Below are positions 35,864-45,521 of a stretch of DNA of 64,000 bases, piece by piece. The stretch is taken from NCBI GenBank assembly GCA_016214035.1, contig JACRPF010000005.1, positions 496,001 through 560,000 on the forward strand, written 5' to 3'. Position numbers and translations under genes: made by a program. Source of the DNA: Spirochaetota bacterium (GTDB taxonomy: Bacteria; Spirochaetota; Brachyspiria; Brachyspirales; JACRPF01). Within the stretch, counting starts at the first letter, position 1. Every line of letters starts with the position of its first letter. Below the pieces are notes generated by a model. It saw nothing but the letters and a program-made list of their open reading frames with translations. It did no database searches and was not told where the DNA came from.

Positions 35864-36511
35864 TTACTGCGCTTTTGCCCGGACTTCCTTGAACTCAGAG
35901 ATGAAAAATGAGCTGTCAATACCGGGTTTCCCGCTTTTTACCGCAGCGGAAGTAAATTCATATTTCCGTTCAAAGATCATTTTTCCGTCCATATCTTTTA
36001 TGGTGCCCGATATTCCGCCCGGAGTCAGCTCTATCCGTATACGGTAGGGTACGTTGAATTTCCAATCCTGAGCACCGCTTTCCGAGACCATTTTCACGTT
36101 CTTGTTATAATTCCATTCCCCGTTATAGAGCTGTGAGAGCTCGCAGAAGTGACGTTCCTGGTATGCTTTGGGCCCTTCCACCAGCGCCACATGCCAGTAA
36201 TTTGTTGCGTCTTTGACGATGGTCACACCTGCTATTTTCCACTGGTCGGCAAGCCCCTTTTTAACGGTGACAACCGCTTCCGCTTTGCATGCGCTGAGCA
36301 TTGGAGCCGCTTTGATGACCGGGAATTCCTTCGATTCGCAGGTTGCGACGAATAATCCGCCGGTAACTTTCCATTGCGCCGAAGGCACCGTCCAATTGGC
36401 TGTCGGTGAACTGCCTTCGGGGTACTGTGAGAAATCATCCCGGAATGAAAAATCCTGCGCACATACAACCGCGAAACAGGCACAAAGGACAGCTGCAAAA
36501 AAACGGAACAT
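35864..36511 (-). CDS. Secreted concanavalin-like (DUF1080-type) protein
   Basis: 215 residues. Signal peptide MFRFFAAVLCACFAVVCAQD. The mature part (FRDDFSQYPEGSSPTANWTV, WKVTGGLFVATC, YRIRIELTPGGISGTIKDMD, and closing GIDSSFFISEFKEVRA) has the strand order of the 3-keto-disaccharide hydrolase / DUF1080 and glucanase-like sandwich group, but no catalytic residues can be named. AGGAG eight nucleotides upstream supports the start. It has a near-consensus promoter of its own and converges with the LamG gene. Confidence 0.65.
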   Translation of the reverse strand: MFRFFAAVLCACFAVVCAQDFSFRDDFSQYPEGSSPTANWTVPSAQWKVTGGLFVATCESKEFPVIKAAPMLSACKAEAVVTVKKGLADQWKIAGVTIVKDATNYWHVALVEGPKAYQERHFCELSQLYNGEWNYNKNVKMVSESGAQDWKFNVPYRIRIELTPGGISGTIKDMDGKMIFERKYEFTSAAVKSGKPGIDSSFFISEFKEVRAKAQ

Positions 36512-36543
36512 GATTGTTCTCCTGCACTTCCTATGACGGAATC

Positions 36544-36572
36544 AGTATAATGCGGGACATTATATCTGTCAA
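36544..36572 (-). promoter_or_regulatory. Promoter of the DUF1080-like gene
   Basis: On the minus strand TTGACA (36567-36572), 17 nt, TATACT (36544-36549), near-consensus. Leader about 30 nt. It lies in the divergent gap before the giant beta-helix gene. Confidence 0.72.
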
Positions 36573-36718
36573 TATAAATCTGTTTTGTGATTTGAAAATA
36601 ATGGGCTTTTACTATGAAACATGAAACGTGGTTCAAGAATATTTCACTTTTTCCCGATATATATGTTATATGTCATAGCTCCGCATAGGAAGTTACCCCA
36701 TAGTGGGAGGACTGCCCT

Positions 36719-39700
36719 ATGCTGTTGCACTTCATAAATTATTTCACCGCATGCATACGATGTAAATCAACTTTTCTGTATCTCTTCTTTAATAGTATAT
36801 ATTTTTTTCGTCGATTGGCATATACCGCCGTGATATATGTGATGTTCACGGTTGCTTCGCTTATGCCGAATGATTCCATTGCATTTCTCGGGTGGTGGGG
36901 GCGCGGTACGAACGGTCCCGGTATTACCAATATCGGCTGGAATGCGCCCGCATCGGGCAATTTCGGGATGGCTGCGGGCGATAATGGCGCATTCAGCGGG
37001 CCTCGGGATTTGTATTTTGATGAAACTACCGGGTATATCTATGTGGCGGACGCATATAATGACCGGGTGCAGAAATTCAGCGCGCCCGGAGTGTATGATT
37101 CAAAATGGGGTGCAATAGGGACAGGCGATAACCAGTTCAATGATCCATTCGGCATCGCCGTGGACAGTGCAAATAACACCGTGTATGTCGGTGATTATAA
37201 CGGTAACCGTGTCATTAAAAGCGATACGAACGGTGCAATGATTGAATGGTATGGACGAGGAAGCAACACCGGAACGGGTGTATTCAGTAACGGGACGTTT
37301 ATGCTCGGGTCGGGTTATGTCGGCGGATTCACCGGCAACAGCGGGGCAGCAATCAATCAGCCGCGCGGACTGGCGCTCGATGCGAATAAAGACCTCTATA
37401 TCTGTGACCGGAATAATCACCGGGTGTTGAAATATTCATCAACGGGAAATTTCATCGGTTGGTGGGGCCGGGGCAATCTTACCAGCGGCTGGCATCATGC
37501 CGATTCGGCAGAGACGGCGGCCGGCGCTGCAAACGGGGACTGGAATTTCGATACACCCATCGGCGTTGCGGTATACGGCTCCAATGTATACGTTTCCTGC
37601 TACAATCAGCACCGAGTGGTGCGTTTCGGTACCAACACCAATACCGCATTCCATGGTTTTTTCGGCCGCGGACCGGTTGTGGGCTGGAATCCCGGAGGAT
37701 TTAACTATACATCGACCGCGGGGATGAATAACGGCGAGTTCAACGGCGCGCTGAAGGTAACCGTCGACAGCCGCGGCAATGTATATGTCTCGGATGTCAA
37801 CAATTATCGGGTCCAGAAATTCACTCCTGATGGCATATTTCTTGCCGCATTCGGCACCTACGGGCGCGGTGACGGACAGTTCCTGTACCCGACAGCCATT
37901 ACGGTAACATCGAATGAAGAGGTTTACATATCGGATAATCAGAATCACCGTGTCATGGCATGGAAATGCGATACTGCGCCGCTGGTCACGGTATCGCAAT
38001 CCGGTTTTGCTACCAATGCGGGACCGGTAGTCATTACCCTTGATGTGAACGAGACGAATGGATACTGGTCGACCAATGGTTCCGTATTCTATGCCTTCAC
38101 CGACAGCACGAATGTTTCGTTCTCGGTTACAACCCGTCTGTATTATTATGGACAGGACGGCAGTAATAACAGCGGCACGAACATGCAGCTGTATTCTATC
38201 GGTGCTCTTGCTGCGTCGAACACCATCACAGGCGCCGTCTATACGACCGTCTCGGAAGCGGTTTCAAATGCTGTCAGCGGGCAGACCGTTGTCGTTTTCG
38301 AAGGCGTTTACAATGAATCACTTTACTTTTTCAATATGACGAATATTTCGCTGATAAGCTATCCGTGGCTGACGAATGGAAATAGCGGTGCGGCTGTTTT
38401 TGATGGGACAGGTCTTGGTTTCGACCCGTTGGTGACAGCGGGGAGCAACCGCGCGGCGGTGACTTTCAGTAATGCGGTCAGCAACAGCGTACTCGGCTTT
38501 TCCATCCGCAATTACAGCAACGGCATATACTTCTGCGATTCAAATCCGCTGTCGCTACGCTGTTCCTACAACATTATTGCGGCGAACCGCATCTATTCCA
38601 ACGGTAATTTCGCCGCAACATCGGGTCACGGCATTTCGCTCGGGAACAGCTGGGTGGTGAGCAATAATTTTGTCAGCAATGAACTGTTCGGCAATGCCCG
38701 CTTCGGCGTATGGAACGGCAATGCGGACTGGAACAGGTACATGGAGAACAGCATACACCATAATTATCGCGGTATTGACTGCGACGGGAGCGCCACCTAT
38801 ACGCTGATAGCATCGAACCTGATCTATTCGAACTATAGTCACGGGGTGTATTTCAATTCCGATAACGCCGACTTTAATACGGTTATATCGAATTATATCT
38901 ATGCGAATGATGACGGCATACGGTATGTAGACGGTGATTCTTCGGCGATCATGTCGAATATCATTTGTTCAAACCGCGGTGACGGCATTGAAATGAATAA
39001 TCAGGCGGATATTTGGAAGCTGTGGGATAACGATATATTCGGCAACACGAGTTACGGAATAAATCTGTACGGCAATGGCGACTTCGCCACGGTTCTTTCA
39101 AACCGCATCTGGGATAACGGCAACGGCCTAAGGCTTTGGGATACGGACTCGAATATGATTTCGTATAATGAAATCGTCAGCAACCGCGCAACGGGATTGT
39201 ACTTAGACCCCGGGGCGGGAAATCCTGCGACAAACAATTATGCCGTTAACAATATCATTTCGTATAACTATAATAACAATATCGCCATCAGTGGAGACGG
39301 TGCCGATAATAATTATTTCATATCGAATTTCATCAGCAGACCGACGGCGCCCACGGCGGCCAATCCGAACAACATCAGTTTCGGCAGCGGCCCGGACGGC
39401 AACTGGTTCATCAGCAATATCATCTGCAGCAACGCCGGTCGTCCGGCCATCAACTGCTGGAGCGGCTATCCGGCGGGGTCGTGGGTCAGTGACACTTCGA
39501 ACAGTACGAATAATGTATTCATGTATAATTCCATATTTTCAAACAGCTACGCCATAACGTTCGATCATGACAACTACCGCTCGTTTTCTCTTATTTCAAA
39601 CCGGATATTTTATAACAATACCGGAATCAACAATAGCCAGTCGGATTATCTGTATATCTTCGGGAATGATATCTGCAGTAATTTCGGCACCGGGATCTAT

Positions 39701-42700
39701 ATAGCGCCGCCGACCACCGGCCCGACGTCAAATGTGGTCAGCAACTCGATTGTAGGCAATAATATCTTTTCAAACGGAACTTACGATATCCGTCTGAACT
39801 CCGAAAATGCGGATACGAATTTCATATCAAATAATTTTATCCACAGTACCCGGTATGGAATTTATCTTGAAAACGGCCCCGATGCTGTTGAGATCGTCAG
39901 GAACACGATATCGAACTGCTTTGTCAATGGTATTTATTCGAGCGGTGTGTACGACAATAATGCCGGAGCCGGTATCGTACATAATAATTTCACCGGAAAC
40001 CTGACCAATGCCCGGCTGTGGTCGTCGGCGTGGGAAGGAACGAATGTGCAGTCGAATTACTGGGGCGTCATAGCCATCGACAGCATCAGCAATAAATTCG
40101 CGGACACCAACGCGGCGACGAATTTCTATGCGCCGTACCGGCTTGGATGGATCGGGGTCGACCAGGCGGATATCGATCCGCCGCCGTCGCCGACCGGTCT
40201 GATTAAAGCCACCCTCGGCAGCACCAACTACATCACCTGGAATGCGGCAGCCGGAGCGGCGGGTTATCATATCTGGCGTGCCGTCACGGTGAACGAGTGG
40301 ACGAATTTCAGCGCACCGTACGCAGCCGTTACCGGATTGAATTTCCTGGATACGAATGCCGGCGCGTCGTATTACTACTATGTAACCGCGTATGACGGAG
40401 CGCTGCCGTATTCCAATGAGTCGTGGTTCAGTGCTCCGGAGACGACGGCGAATACGCCGCCGGTTCTCACCAACCAGCAGGTGCTTCGGCTGCAGGGCGT
40501 GACGAACAGTTCGTTCGCGTTCAGCGTTGTATACTACGACTTTGAGAACGACGGTCCCTCGAACGGCGTGAGCTTGGTGCTCTCGAACGGAGCAACGGGC
40601 ATTGCCGCCACCAACAGCATGCTGCTTGCCTCGGGAGCGTTCAATACGGGGGCCATTTATACCAACAGCGTGGTCATTGCATCCGCGGGTGATTATGTGT
40701 GCTACATGTACGCCGCCGGATCGAACAGCTCGCCGGTACCGAGTGAATCGGTGCGGGTTGCGGCGCCGCATGTGACAACGGGTATTGTCGCATCGAATAT
40801 GACCACCGGATTGTTTTATGACACCGTGCAGACCGCGGTTGACAGCGCGTCTGACGGCGAGACCGTGACGGTGTTCGCAGGAACGTACGGGGAACAGGTG
40901 TATGTTACCAACAAAACCGGCGTGGTCATTGCCGGATATCCCTGGCTTACGAATGCCGACAACACGCAGGTTGTGTTTGACGGCAGCGGAATCGGTGCGC
41001 CGCTGAGTTCGGCGTTTACGTTGAGCTCGGTATCGGGTGTGGTCATCCGCGGCATTACGGCACGTCTGTACACCAACGGGATTACATTCAGGGATAACGC
41101 ATCGAACTGCATTATCGAGGCAAACAACTTATATTCGAACGGCTACGGGATGCCGGGAAGCTATCATGGCGGCATACTCGTCATGTCGAACAGCGCGTAT
41201 TCGAATGCGTTTCTCAGCAATTATGTGTGGCGCAATAATGGCGGCATCATCAATTCAAATTCCAGCAGCAATGTGTTTTATGCGAACACCGTTGCGGGAA
41301 ACACCGGTAACGGCATCGGTTCTCCCACGTATCAGGGCTCATGGCGGCTCTTTAATGAGTTTGTGAACAATGTCATCGTATCAAACGGCGGCAACGGCAT
41401 CTCACTTGCCGCCTACTATCACAATACGACCATTGTATCAAACGTCATCGCGAGCAACAATGGACGCGGCATCTACTGCGACGGGTTCCGCGACAGCATC
41501 ATCGCGTCTAATATCGTGCTCCGCAACAATGGGGGGGGCGGCGGCATATTCCAGGGCGGTGCGGTGAACTGGACGAACACCGTTGCGTTCAACAGCTTTA
41601 TCAGCAACAGCACCTACGGATTCGGTCTGTTCTCGACGAAGATAACGCATTCCTGGATCGTCTCGAATACGGTCAGCGGTAACAGCACGTACGGGCTGTG
41701 GATCACCAACGGCAGTAATGTGTTTGTCGCCAATAACACCGTCGACGGATCGCCGTACGGCATCTATGTCAACGACACGACGAACAATCAGATCACGCGG
41801 AATACGGTGACCAACTGCTCGGCAACCGGCATCTATTTCGGCGGCATGGGCATGGTGAGCGGTCCTAACTGGGTGGGCGGCTACATCGCATATAATAATA
41901 TTTTTTCAAATACGACCAACGTCCGTGTGGCCGATGCGGTGAACATCGCGAATATCGCCCTGTCGAACTACTGGGGAGCCATCGATGTGCCGTCGATAGC
42001 GCCGAAGATGGCCGAATCGCTCGCGCAGGCGACCAACTTCTACGCCCCGTACCGTCTCGGTATGATCGGTGTTGATCAGGCCGACATCGATCCGCTTTCG
42101 CCCCCCGTGATAACGAATGTCACGACGAATGCGGCGACGAATATCCTGGTGCAGTGGCAGGCGGTTGGCGGAGCGGCGGGTTACCGCATATACCGGAGTT
42201 CTGATGCGGAGTCATGGACCAATTTCAATTCCGCGTACGCCGGCCTCGGCACGGTGACATCGTACACCGATACGAATGTGATCGTCGGGACGCGGTATTA
42301 TTACTATCTTACGTCGATCGATAATGCAGTGCCGCTCTCGAATGAATCATGGTTCAGCGAACCGTCGAACGCGAGATTCATGCCGTCGTATTATGCCGAG
42401 TTCACCAATCCGGCGCCGGACAGCGCGCTGTTTCCCGCGGTCTATTCGTTCGCGGGGAATTATGGCCCGCTCACCGGCACCGCGGTATATTTCAGCGCGA
42501 ACGGTACCGTGTTCGGCATGCCGTCGACGAACAGCGGTGTCTGGTCGACCAATGTCGATGTGACACCGTACGTGGGCATGACGAACCGTTTCTATGCGGT
42601 TGCGAGCAATATAGCAACAGGGCTTGCCGAGACGAATATACAGACGAATTTCATCGCCCCGCTCATTGCGTCGAATATGAGTAACGGTACGCGGTATATT

Positions 42701-45511
42701 TCTGTTGCACAGGCGGTTAACGACGCATCAAACGGGCAGGCGGTTGCCGTATTCGCGGGGACTGCACGTGAAAACATCTCCATCGCGGGTAAAACGGATT
42801 TTACGCTTATCGGCTGGCCCTGGGTCACCAATGCCGACAATACCGGCGCCAGAATCGACGGTATGAACCTTTCCGGATACAACAATATGGGTATCGAGAT
42901 CACCAACTCGACGGGTGTGCGCATCGAGGGTCTTACGGTGTGCAACTTCACGAACGGGATATTCATGTCGCGTGATATTTCGAATTGCATCATCATCAAT
43001 AACGATATCAACAATAACGGCAATGTTGATACGACGAATTATTGGCGCGGCGGCCTGGTGTTCTTTACGAATACAACGGTGTCGAATTTCATCATATCGA
43101 ATACCATGTGGAGCAACCGTCTGGGTATCGTATTTCTCGGCGGACCGAAAAATACGTTCATCGGGAACCGGATCTATTGGAATAAAACCCACGGCGCCGG
43201 ATATCCGGACTGGAACCGCCCGATGAGCGATTCATATTTTGAAGGTAACGTGTTCTGCTCGAATGCATCCGCCGGGTTTAACGGCTGGGGTGCGCAGTAC
43301 CGGTGTGTGTTCGTATCGAACAAGTTTTTCAGCAACGGGGGGGTGGGGATCACCATACCCTCGTGGGATAATAATACCTTTTCCATGAATGAGATACTGA
43401 GTAATGCCGGCAACGGCGTAGAATTGAGCTGGGGTACCGGCTCGAACATGTTCGTTTATAACGTAATTGACTATAACAATTCCGGGGTGTACTTCAGCGG
43501 CGATTACGGCACGAGTGATATTTCGAATTATTTCCTGTCGAACAGCATCTCATATAACAGGAATAACGGTGTTGATATTCGTCATGCGGACTGGAATTTC
43601 ATCCGGTACAACGACATCGCCAGCAATGCGTCGCGGGGTATCTACATACAGGCGATCACGAACGGTATAACATTTTCGAATGAGATATTCGGCAACAATA
43701 TTCACGGTAATACGAACGAGGGCGTCTACCTCGTCTATGATAAGGTTGTCGCTACCAGTATTATGTCCAATGTCATCAGCGGCAATCTGCATGGCATCCG
43801 CATTCATGAGGGTGATTCAAACATCATTTTCGGAAATGTGGTGTGCAGTAACCGGCAGGAAGGAATATATTTTCTCCCGAGTTCAAATAACGTTTCGTAT
43901 AATACGATAGAGAGTAATATCATCTTCGGACATACGGGCGGCGCAAATGGACGCGGTATTCTGATATCGGGCGACCGGGCGGACACGAATACCATTGTCA
44001 GTAACGTGATATTCGGAAACAGGATCGGCATACATATTTCCGAGGCAGAGGGGCAGACGGTCATGCTCAATACCATCACGAACAATAGCCAGTACGGCCT
44101 CTACAGCGACGGCACGTATGACGGCAACAGGGGCGCGGGTCTTGTTGCGTTTAACAATTTCACCGGCAATCCGAAGATCATGCGGGTGAATTCGGGATGG
44201 TACAGCACGAATATCCGGAGCAATTATTTCGGCACGATAAACGCCGGAGCGATATCGAACAGCATTGAGAATTGTGCGGGTACGAATTTCTATGCGCCGT
44301 ATCTGCTGAGACCGGTGGATATCTACAGTGCCGACATTACGCCGCCCGCGACACGCCCTGCAGTGACGAATGTATCCACGGGTTTGAACGGCAAGGTAGG
44401 CGTTCTATGGACGGATACCGGCGCGTCGGGGTATCGTGTATACCGCTCGGAGCATATCGATGTCTGGACGAATATGTATGCGTGTGTCGCTGATGTCACC
44501 GCAGCCGGGTATACCGATATCATGGTGCTTCCCGGTACGAATTACTACTACTACGTGACCGCGTACGATGCGGCGAGCAATGAAACATGGTTCAGCGATG
44601 CATCCGGTTTTGCGGGGAACATCAATCCAGGCTTCTGGCTTACCATGACTAATACGATACCGCTTACATGGATCAATACATCGAACTATACCTACCGCGG
44701 GATGTACGGCCTGTCGGCGAACACGATGCCTTATTACAGTACGAACGGGATAGACTTTCAGATGATCACCACGACGAATACCGCCGGCGGATGGTGGCTG
44801 AGCGCAACGCTGCCGTTCGGTTCCGGCTCAACGAATGTTACGAATGTGTTCTATGTGATGATCAGCAACAATGCGGACCGGTTGACCAATCTGGTCACCA
44901 ATTATTTTGACGGATCCGCTCCGGTTGCGGCGCTGACGAATATTGCGGACGGAGCATTGATCACCAATACATTCGCCTTTTGGGGGACGGTGTACGAACC
45001 GGAGAGCGGTATATTGAATGTGTCGGTCAGGATATCCAACGCCGCCGGTTACACAACGAATGTACCGGCAGTGATCAGCAATGGTTCAACGTATTATGCG
45101 GTATGGGATTCGTTTCCTTCTTCCATCACGAACGGGGCGTATTTCGCATATGTGCATTCAGGTAATACTGTCGGACTTACCGCAGAAACCGGGTCACTGC
45201 GGTTTTTCGTGAGCAATCAGCGGGCGTCTGATGATGCCGAAAGCGCCTATGTGTTCAACAATCCGTATACCGGTATCGGTGATATTGTATTCAAAGATCT
45301 GCCGACCAACACGGTACTCAGCATCTATACGGTATCCGGTAAGCTGGTGCGGAAACTGGAAATGCCCGCGGGGGACAATGCCGGCATGATCACCTGGAGT
45401 GTCACTGATATGAACGGCCGTCTCGCGTCGCCGGGGGTCTATATCTGTTATGTCAGTTCACCTGCCGGCATACGCATCATGAAGCTCATCATCAAGCGGC
45501 GTAAACAGTAA
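36719..45511 (+). CDS. Giant surface protein: NHL propeller, three beta-helix/FN3 modules, T9SS-like C-terminal domain
   Basis: 2930 residues. GGGAGG eight nucleotides upstream marks the ATG. The export signal is unusual: a 30-residue Phe/Tyr-rich lead precedes the hydrophobic stretch LAYTAVIYVMFTVASLMPND. Residues ~55-416 hold six NHL repeats (GPRDLYFDETTGYIYVADAY, then YPTAITVTSNEEVYISDNQN), a six-bladed propeller. Three ~550-750-residue modules follow, each an Asn/Ser-rich right-handed beta-helix (NosD/DUF1565-like) closed by ATNFYAPYRLG-type text and an FN3-like domain (YYYYVTAYD, SNESWFS). An Ig-like domain precedes the last ~90 residues (YVFNNPYTGIGDIVFKDL, then LSIYTVSGKLVRKLEM), a FlgD-Ig/type-IX-sorting-like domain. 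Asn content is extreme. The PorV-like gene lies 10 bp downstream. Confidence 0.85.
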   Translation: MLLHFINYFTACIRCKSTFLYLFFNSIYFFRRLAYTAVIYVMFTVASLMPNDSIAFLGWWGRGTNGPGITNIGWNAPASGNFGMAAGDNGAFSGPRDLYFDETTGYIYVADAYNDRVQKFSAPGVYDSKWGAIGTGDNQFNDPFGIAVDSANNTVYVGDYNGNRVIKSDTNGAMIEWYGRGSNTGTGVFSNGTFMLGSGYVGGFTGNSGAAINQPRGLALDANKDLYICDRNNHRVLKYSSTGNFIGWWGRGNLTSGWHHADSAETAAGAANGDWNFDTPIGVAVYGSNVYVSCYNQHRVVRFGTNTNTAFHGFFGRGPVVGWNPGGFNYTSTAGMNNGEFNGALKVTVDSRGNVYVSDVNNYRVQKFTPDGIFLAAFGTYGRGDGQFLYPTAITVTSNEEVYISDNQNHRVMAWKCDTAPLVTVSQSGFATNAGPVVITLDVNETNGYWSTNGSVFYAFTDSTNVSFSVTTRLYYYGQDGSNNSGTNMQLYSIGALAASNTITGAVYTTVSEAVSNAVSGQTVVVFEGVYNESLYFFNMTNISLISYPWLTNGNSGAAVFDGTGLGFDPLVTAGSNRAAVTFSNAVSNSVLGFSIRNYSNGIYFCDSNPLSLRCSYNIIAANRIYSNGNFAATSGHGISLGNSWVVSNNFVSNELFGNARFGVWNGNADWNRYMENSIHHNYRGIDCDGSATYTLIASNLIYSNYSHGVYFNSDNADFNTVISNYIYANDDGIRYVDGDSSAIMSNIICSNRGDGIEMNNQADIWKLWDNDIFGNTSYGINLYGNGDFATVLSNRIWDNGNGLRLWDTDSNMISYNEIVSNRATGLYLDPGAGNPATNNYAVNNIISYNYNNNIAISGDGADNNYFISNFISRPTAPTAANPNNISFGSGPDGNWFISNIICSNAGRPAINCWSGYPAGSWVSDTSNSTNNVFMYNSIFSNSYAITFDHDNYRSFSLISNRIFYNNTGINNSQSDYLYIFGNDICSNFGTGIYIAPPTTGPTSNVVSNSIVGNNIFSNGTYDIRLNSENADTNFISNNFIHSTRYGIYLENGPDAVEIVRNTISNCFVNGIYSSGVYDNNAGAGIVHNNFTGNLTNARLWSSAWEGTNVQSNYWGVIAIDSISNKFADTNAATNFYAPYRLGWIGVDQADIDPPPSPTGLIKATLGSTNYITWNAAAGAAGYHIWRAVTVNEWTNFSAPYAAVTGLNFLDTNAGASYYYYVTAYDGALPYSNESWFSAPETTANTPPVLTNQQVLRLQGVTNSSFAFSVVYYDFENDGPSNGVSLVLSNGATGIAATNSMLLASGAFNTGAIYTNSVVIASAGDYVCYMYAAGSNSSPVPSESVRVAAPHVTTGIVASNMTTGLFYDTVQTAVDSASDGETVTVFAGTYGEQVYVTNKTGVVIAGYPWLTNADNTQVVFDGSGIGAPLSSAFTLSSVSGVVIRGITARLYTNGITFRDNASNCIIEANNLYSNGYGMPGSYHGGILVMSNSAYSNAFLSNYVWRNNGGIINSNSSSNVFYANTVAGNTGNGIGSPTYQGSWRLFNEFVNNVIVSNGGNGISLAAYYHNTTIVSNVIASNNGRGIYCDGFRDSIIASNIVLRNNGGGGGIFQGGAVNWTNTVAFNSFISNSTYGFGLFSTKITHSWIVSNTVSGNSTYGLWITNGSNVFVANNTVDGSPYGIYVNDTTNNQITRNTVTNCSATGIYFGGMGMVSGPNWVGGYIAYNNIFSNTTNVRVADAVNIANIALSNYWGAIDVPSIAPKMAESLAQATNFYAPYRLGMIGVDQADIDPLSPPVITNVTTNAATNILVQWQAVGGAAGYRIYRSSDAESWTNFNSAYAGLGTVTSYTDTNVIVGTRYYYYLTSIDNAVPLSNESWFSEPSNARFMPSYYAEFTNPAPDSALFPAVYSFAGNYGPLTGTAVYFSANGTVFGMPSTNSGVWSTNVDVTPYVGMTNRFYAVASNIATGLAETNIQTNFIAPLIASNMSNGTRYISVAQAVNDASNGQAVAVFAGTARENISIAGKTDFTLIGWPWVTNADNTGARIDGMNLSGYNNMGIEITNSTGVRIEGLTVCNFTNGIFMSRDISNCIIINNDINNNGNVDTTNYWRGGLVFFTNTTVSNFIISNTMWSNRLGIVFLGGPKNTFIGNRIYWNKTHGAGYPDWNRPMSDSYFEGNVFCSNASAGFNGWGAQYRCVFVSNKFFSNGGVGITIPSWDNNTFSMNEILSNAGNGVELSWGTGSNMFVYNVIDYNNSGVYFSGDYGTSDISNYFLSNSISYNRNNGVDIRHADWNFIRYNDIASNASRGIYIQAITNGITFSNEIFGNNIHGNTNEGVYLVYDKVVATSIMSNVISGNLHGIRIHEGDSNIIFGNVVCSNRQEGIYFLPSSNNVSYNTIESNIIFGHTGGANGRGILISGDRADTNTIVSNVIFGNRIGIHISEAEGQTVMLNTITNNSQYGLYSDGTYDGNRGAGLVAFNNFTGNPKIMRVNSGWYSTNIRSNYFGTINAGAISNSIENCAGTNFYAPYLLRPVDIYSADITPPATRPAVTNVSTGLNGKVGVLWTDTGASGYRVYRSEHIDVWTNMYACVADVTAAGYTDIMVLPGTNYYYYVTAYDAASNETWFSDASGFAGNINPGFWLTMTNTIPLTWINTSNYTYRGMYGLSANTMPYYSTNGIDFQMITTTNTAGGWWLSATLPFGSGSTNVTNVFYVMISNNADRLTNLVTNYFDGSAPVAALTNIADGALITNTFAFWGTVYEPESGILNVSVRISNAAGYTTNVPAVISNGSTYYAVWDSFPSSITNGAYFAYVHSGNTVGLTAETGSLRFFVSNQRASDDAESAYVFNNPYTGIGDIVFKDLPTNTVLSIYTVSGKLVRKLEMPAGDNAGMITWSVTDMNGRLASPGVYICYVSSPAGIRIMKLIIKRRKQ
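38215..40445 (+). repeat. Beta-helix/FN3 module 1 of the giant protein
   Basis: Begins ASNTITGAVYTTVSEAV, includes ISYPWLTNG, ends in NFYAPYRLGWIGVDQADIDP and an FN3-like domain. Protein-level repeat of the modules at 40765 and 42664; codons differ at many silent positions, so the duplication is old. Confidence 0.75.
40765..42375 (+). repeat. Beta-helix/FN3 module 2 of the giant protein
   Basis: Begins VASNMTTGLFYDTVQTAVDS, includes AGYPWLTNADNT, ends NFYAPYRLGMIGVDQADIDP plus FN3-like domain. Contains a run of eight G at 41531-41538 coding for glycines. Confidence 0.75.
42664..44600 (+). repeat. Beta-helix/FN3 module 3 of the giant protein
   Basis: Begins IASNMSNGTRYISVAQAVND, includes GWPWVTNADNTGARIDG, ends NFYAPYLLRPVDIYSADITP plus FN3-like domain. 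It has diverged more than modules 1 and 2 in the closing text. Confidence 0.75.
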
Positions 45512-45521
45512 GGAGCTGGCC

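Noticed and set aside
38215-44600. Dense DNA repeats resembling an array
   Set aside because: They are imperfect, in frame and coding (Asn/Ser-rich beta-helix rungs); there are no fixed repeats and spacers, so no CRISPR.
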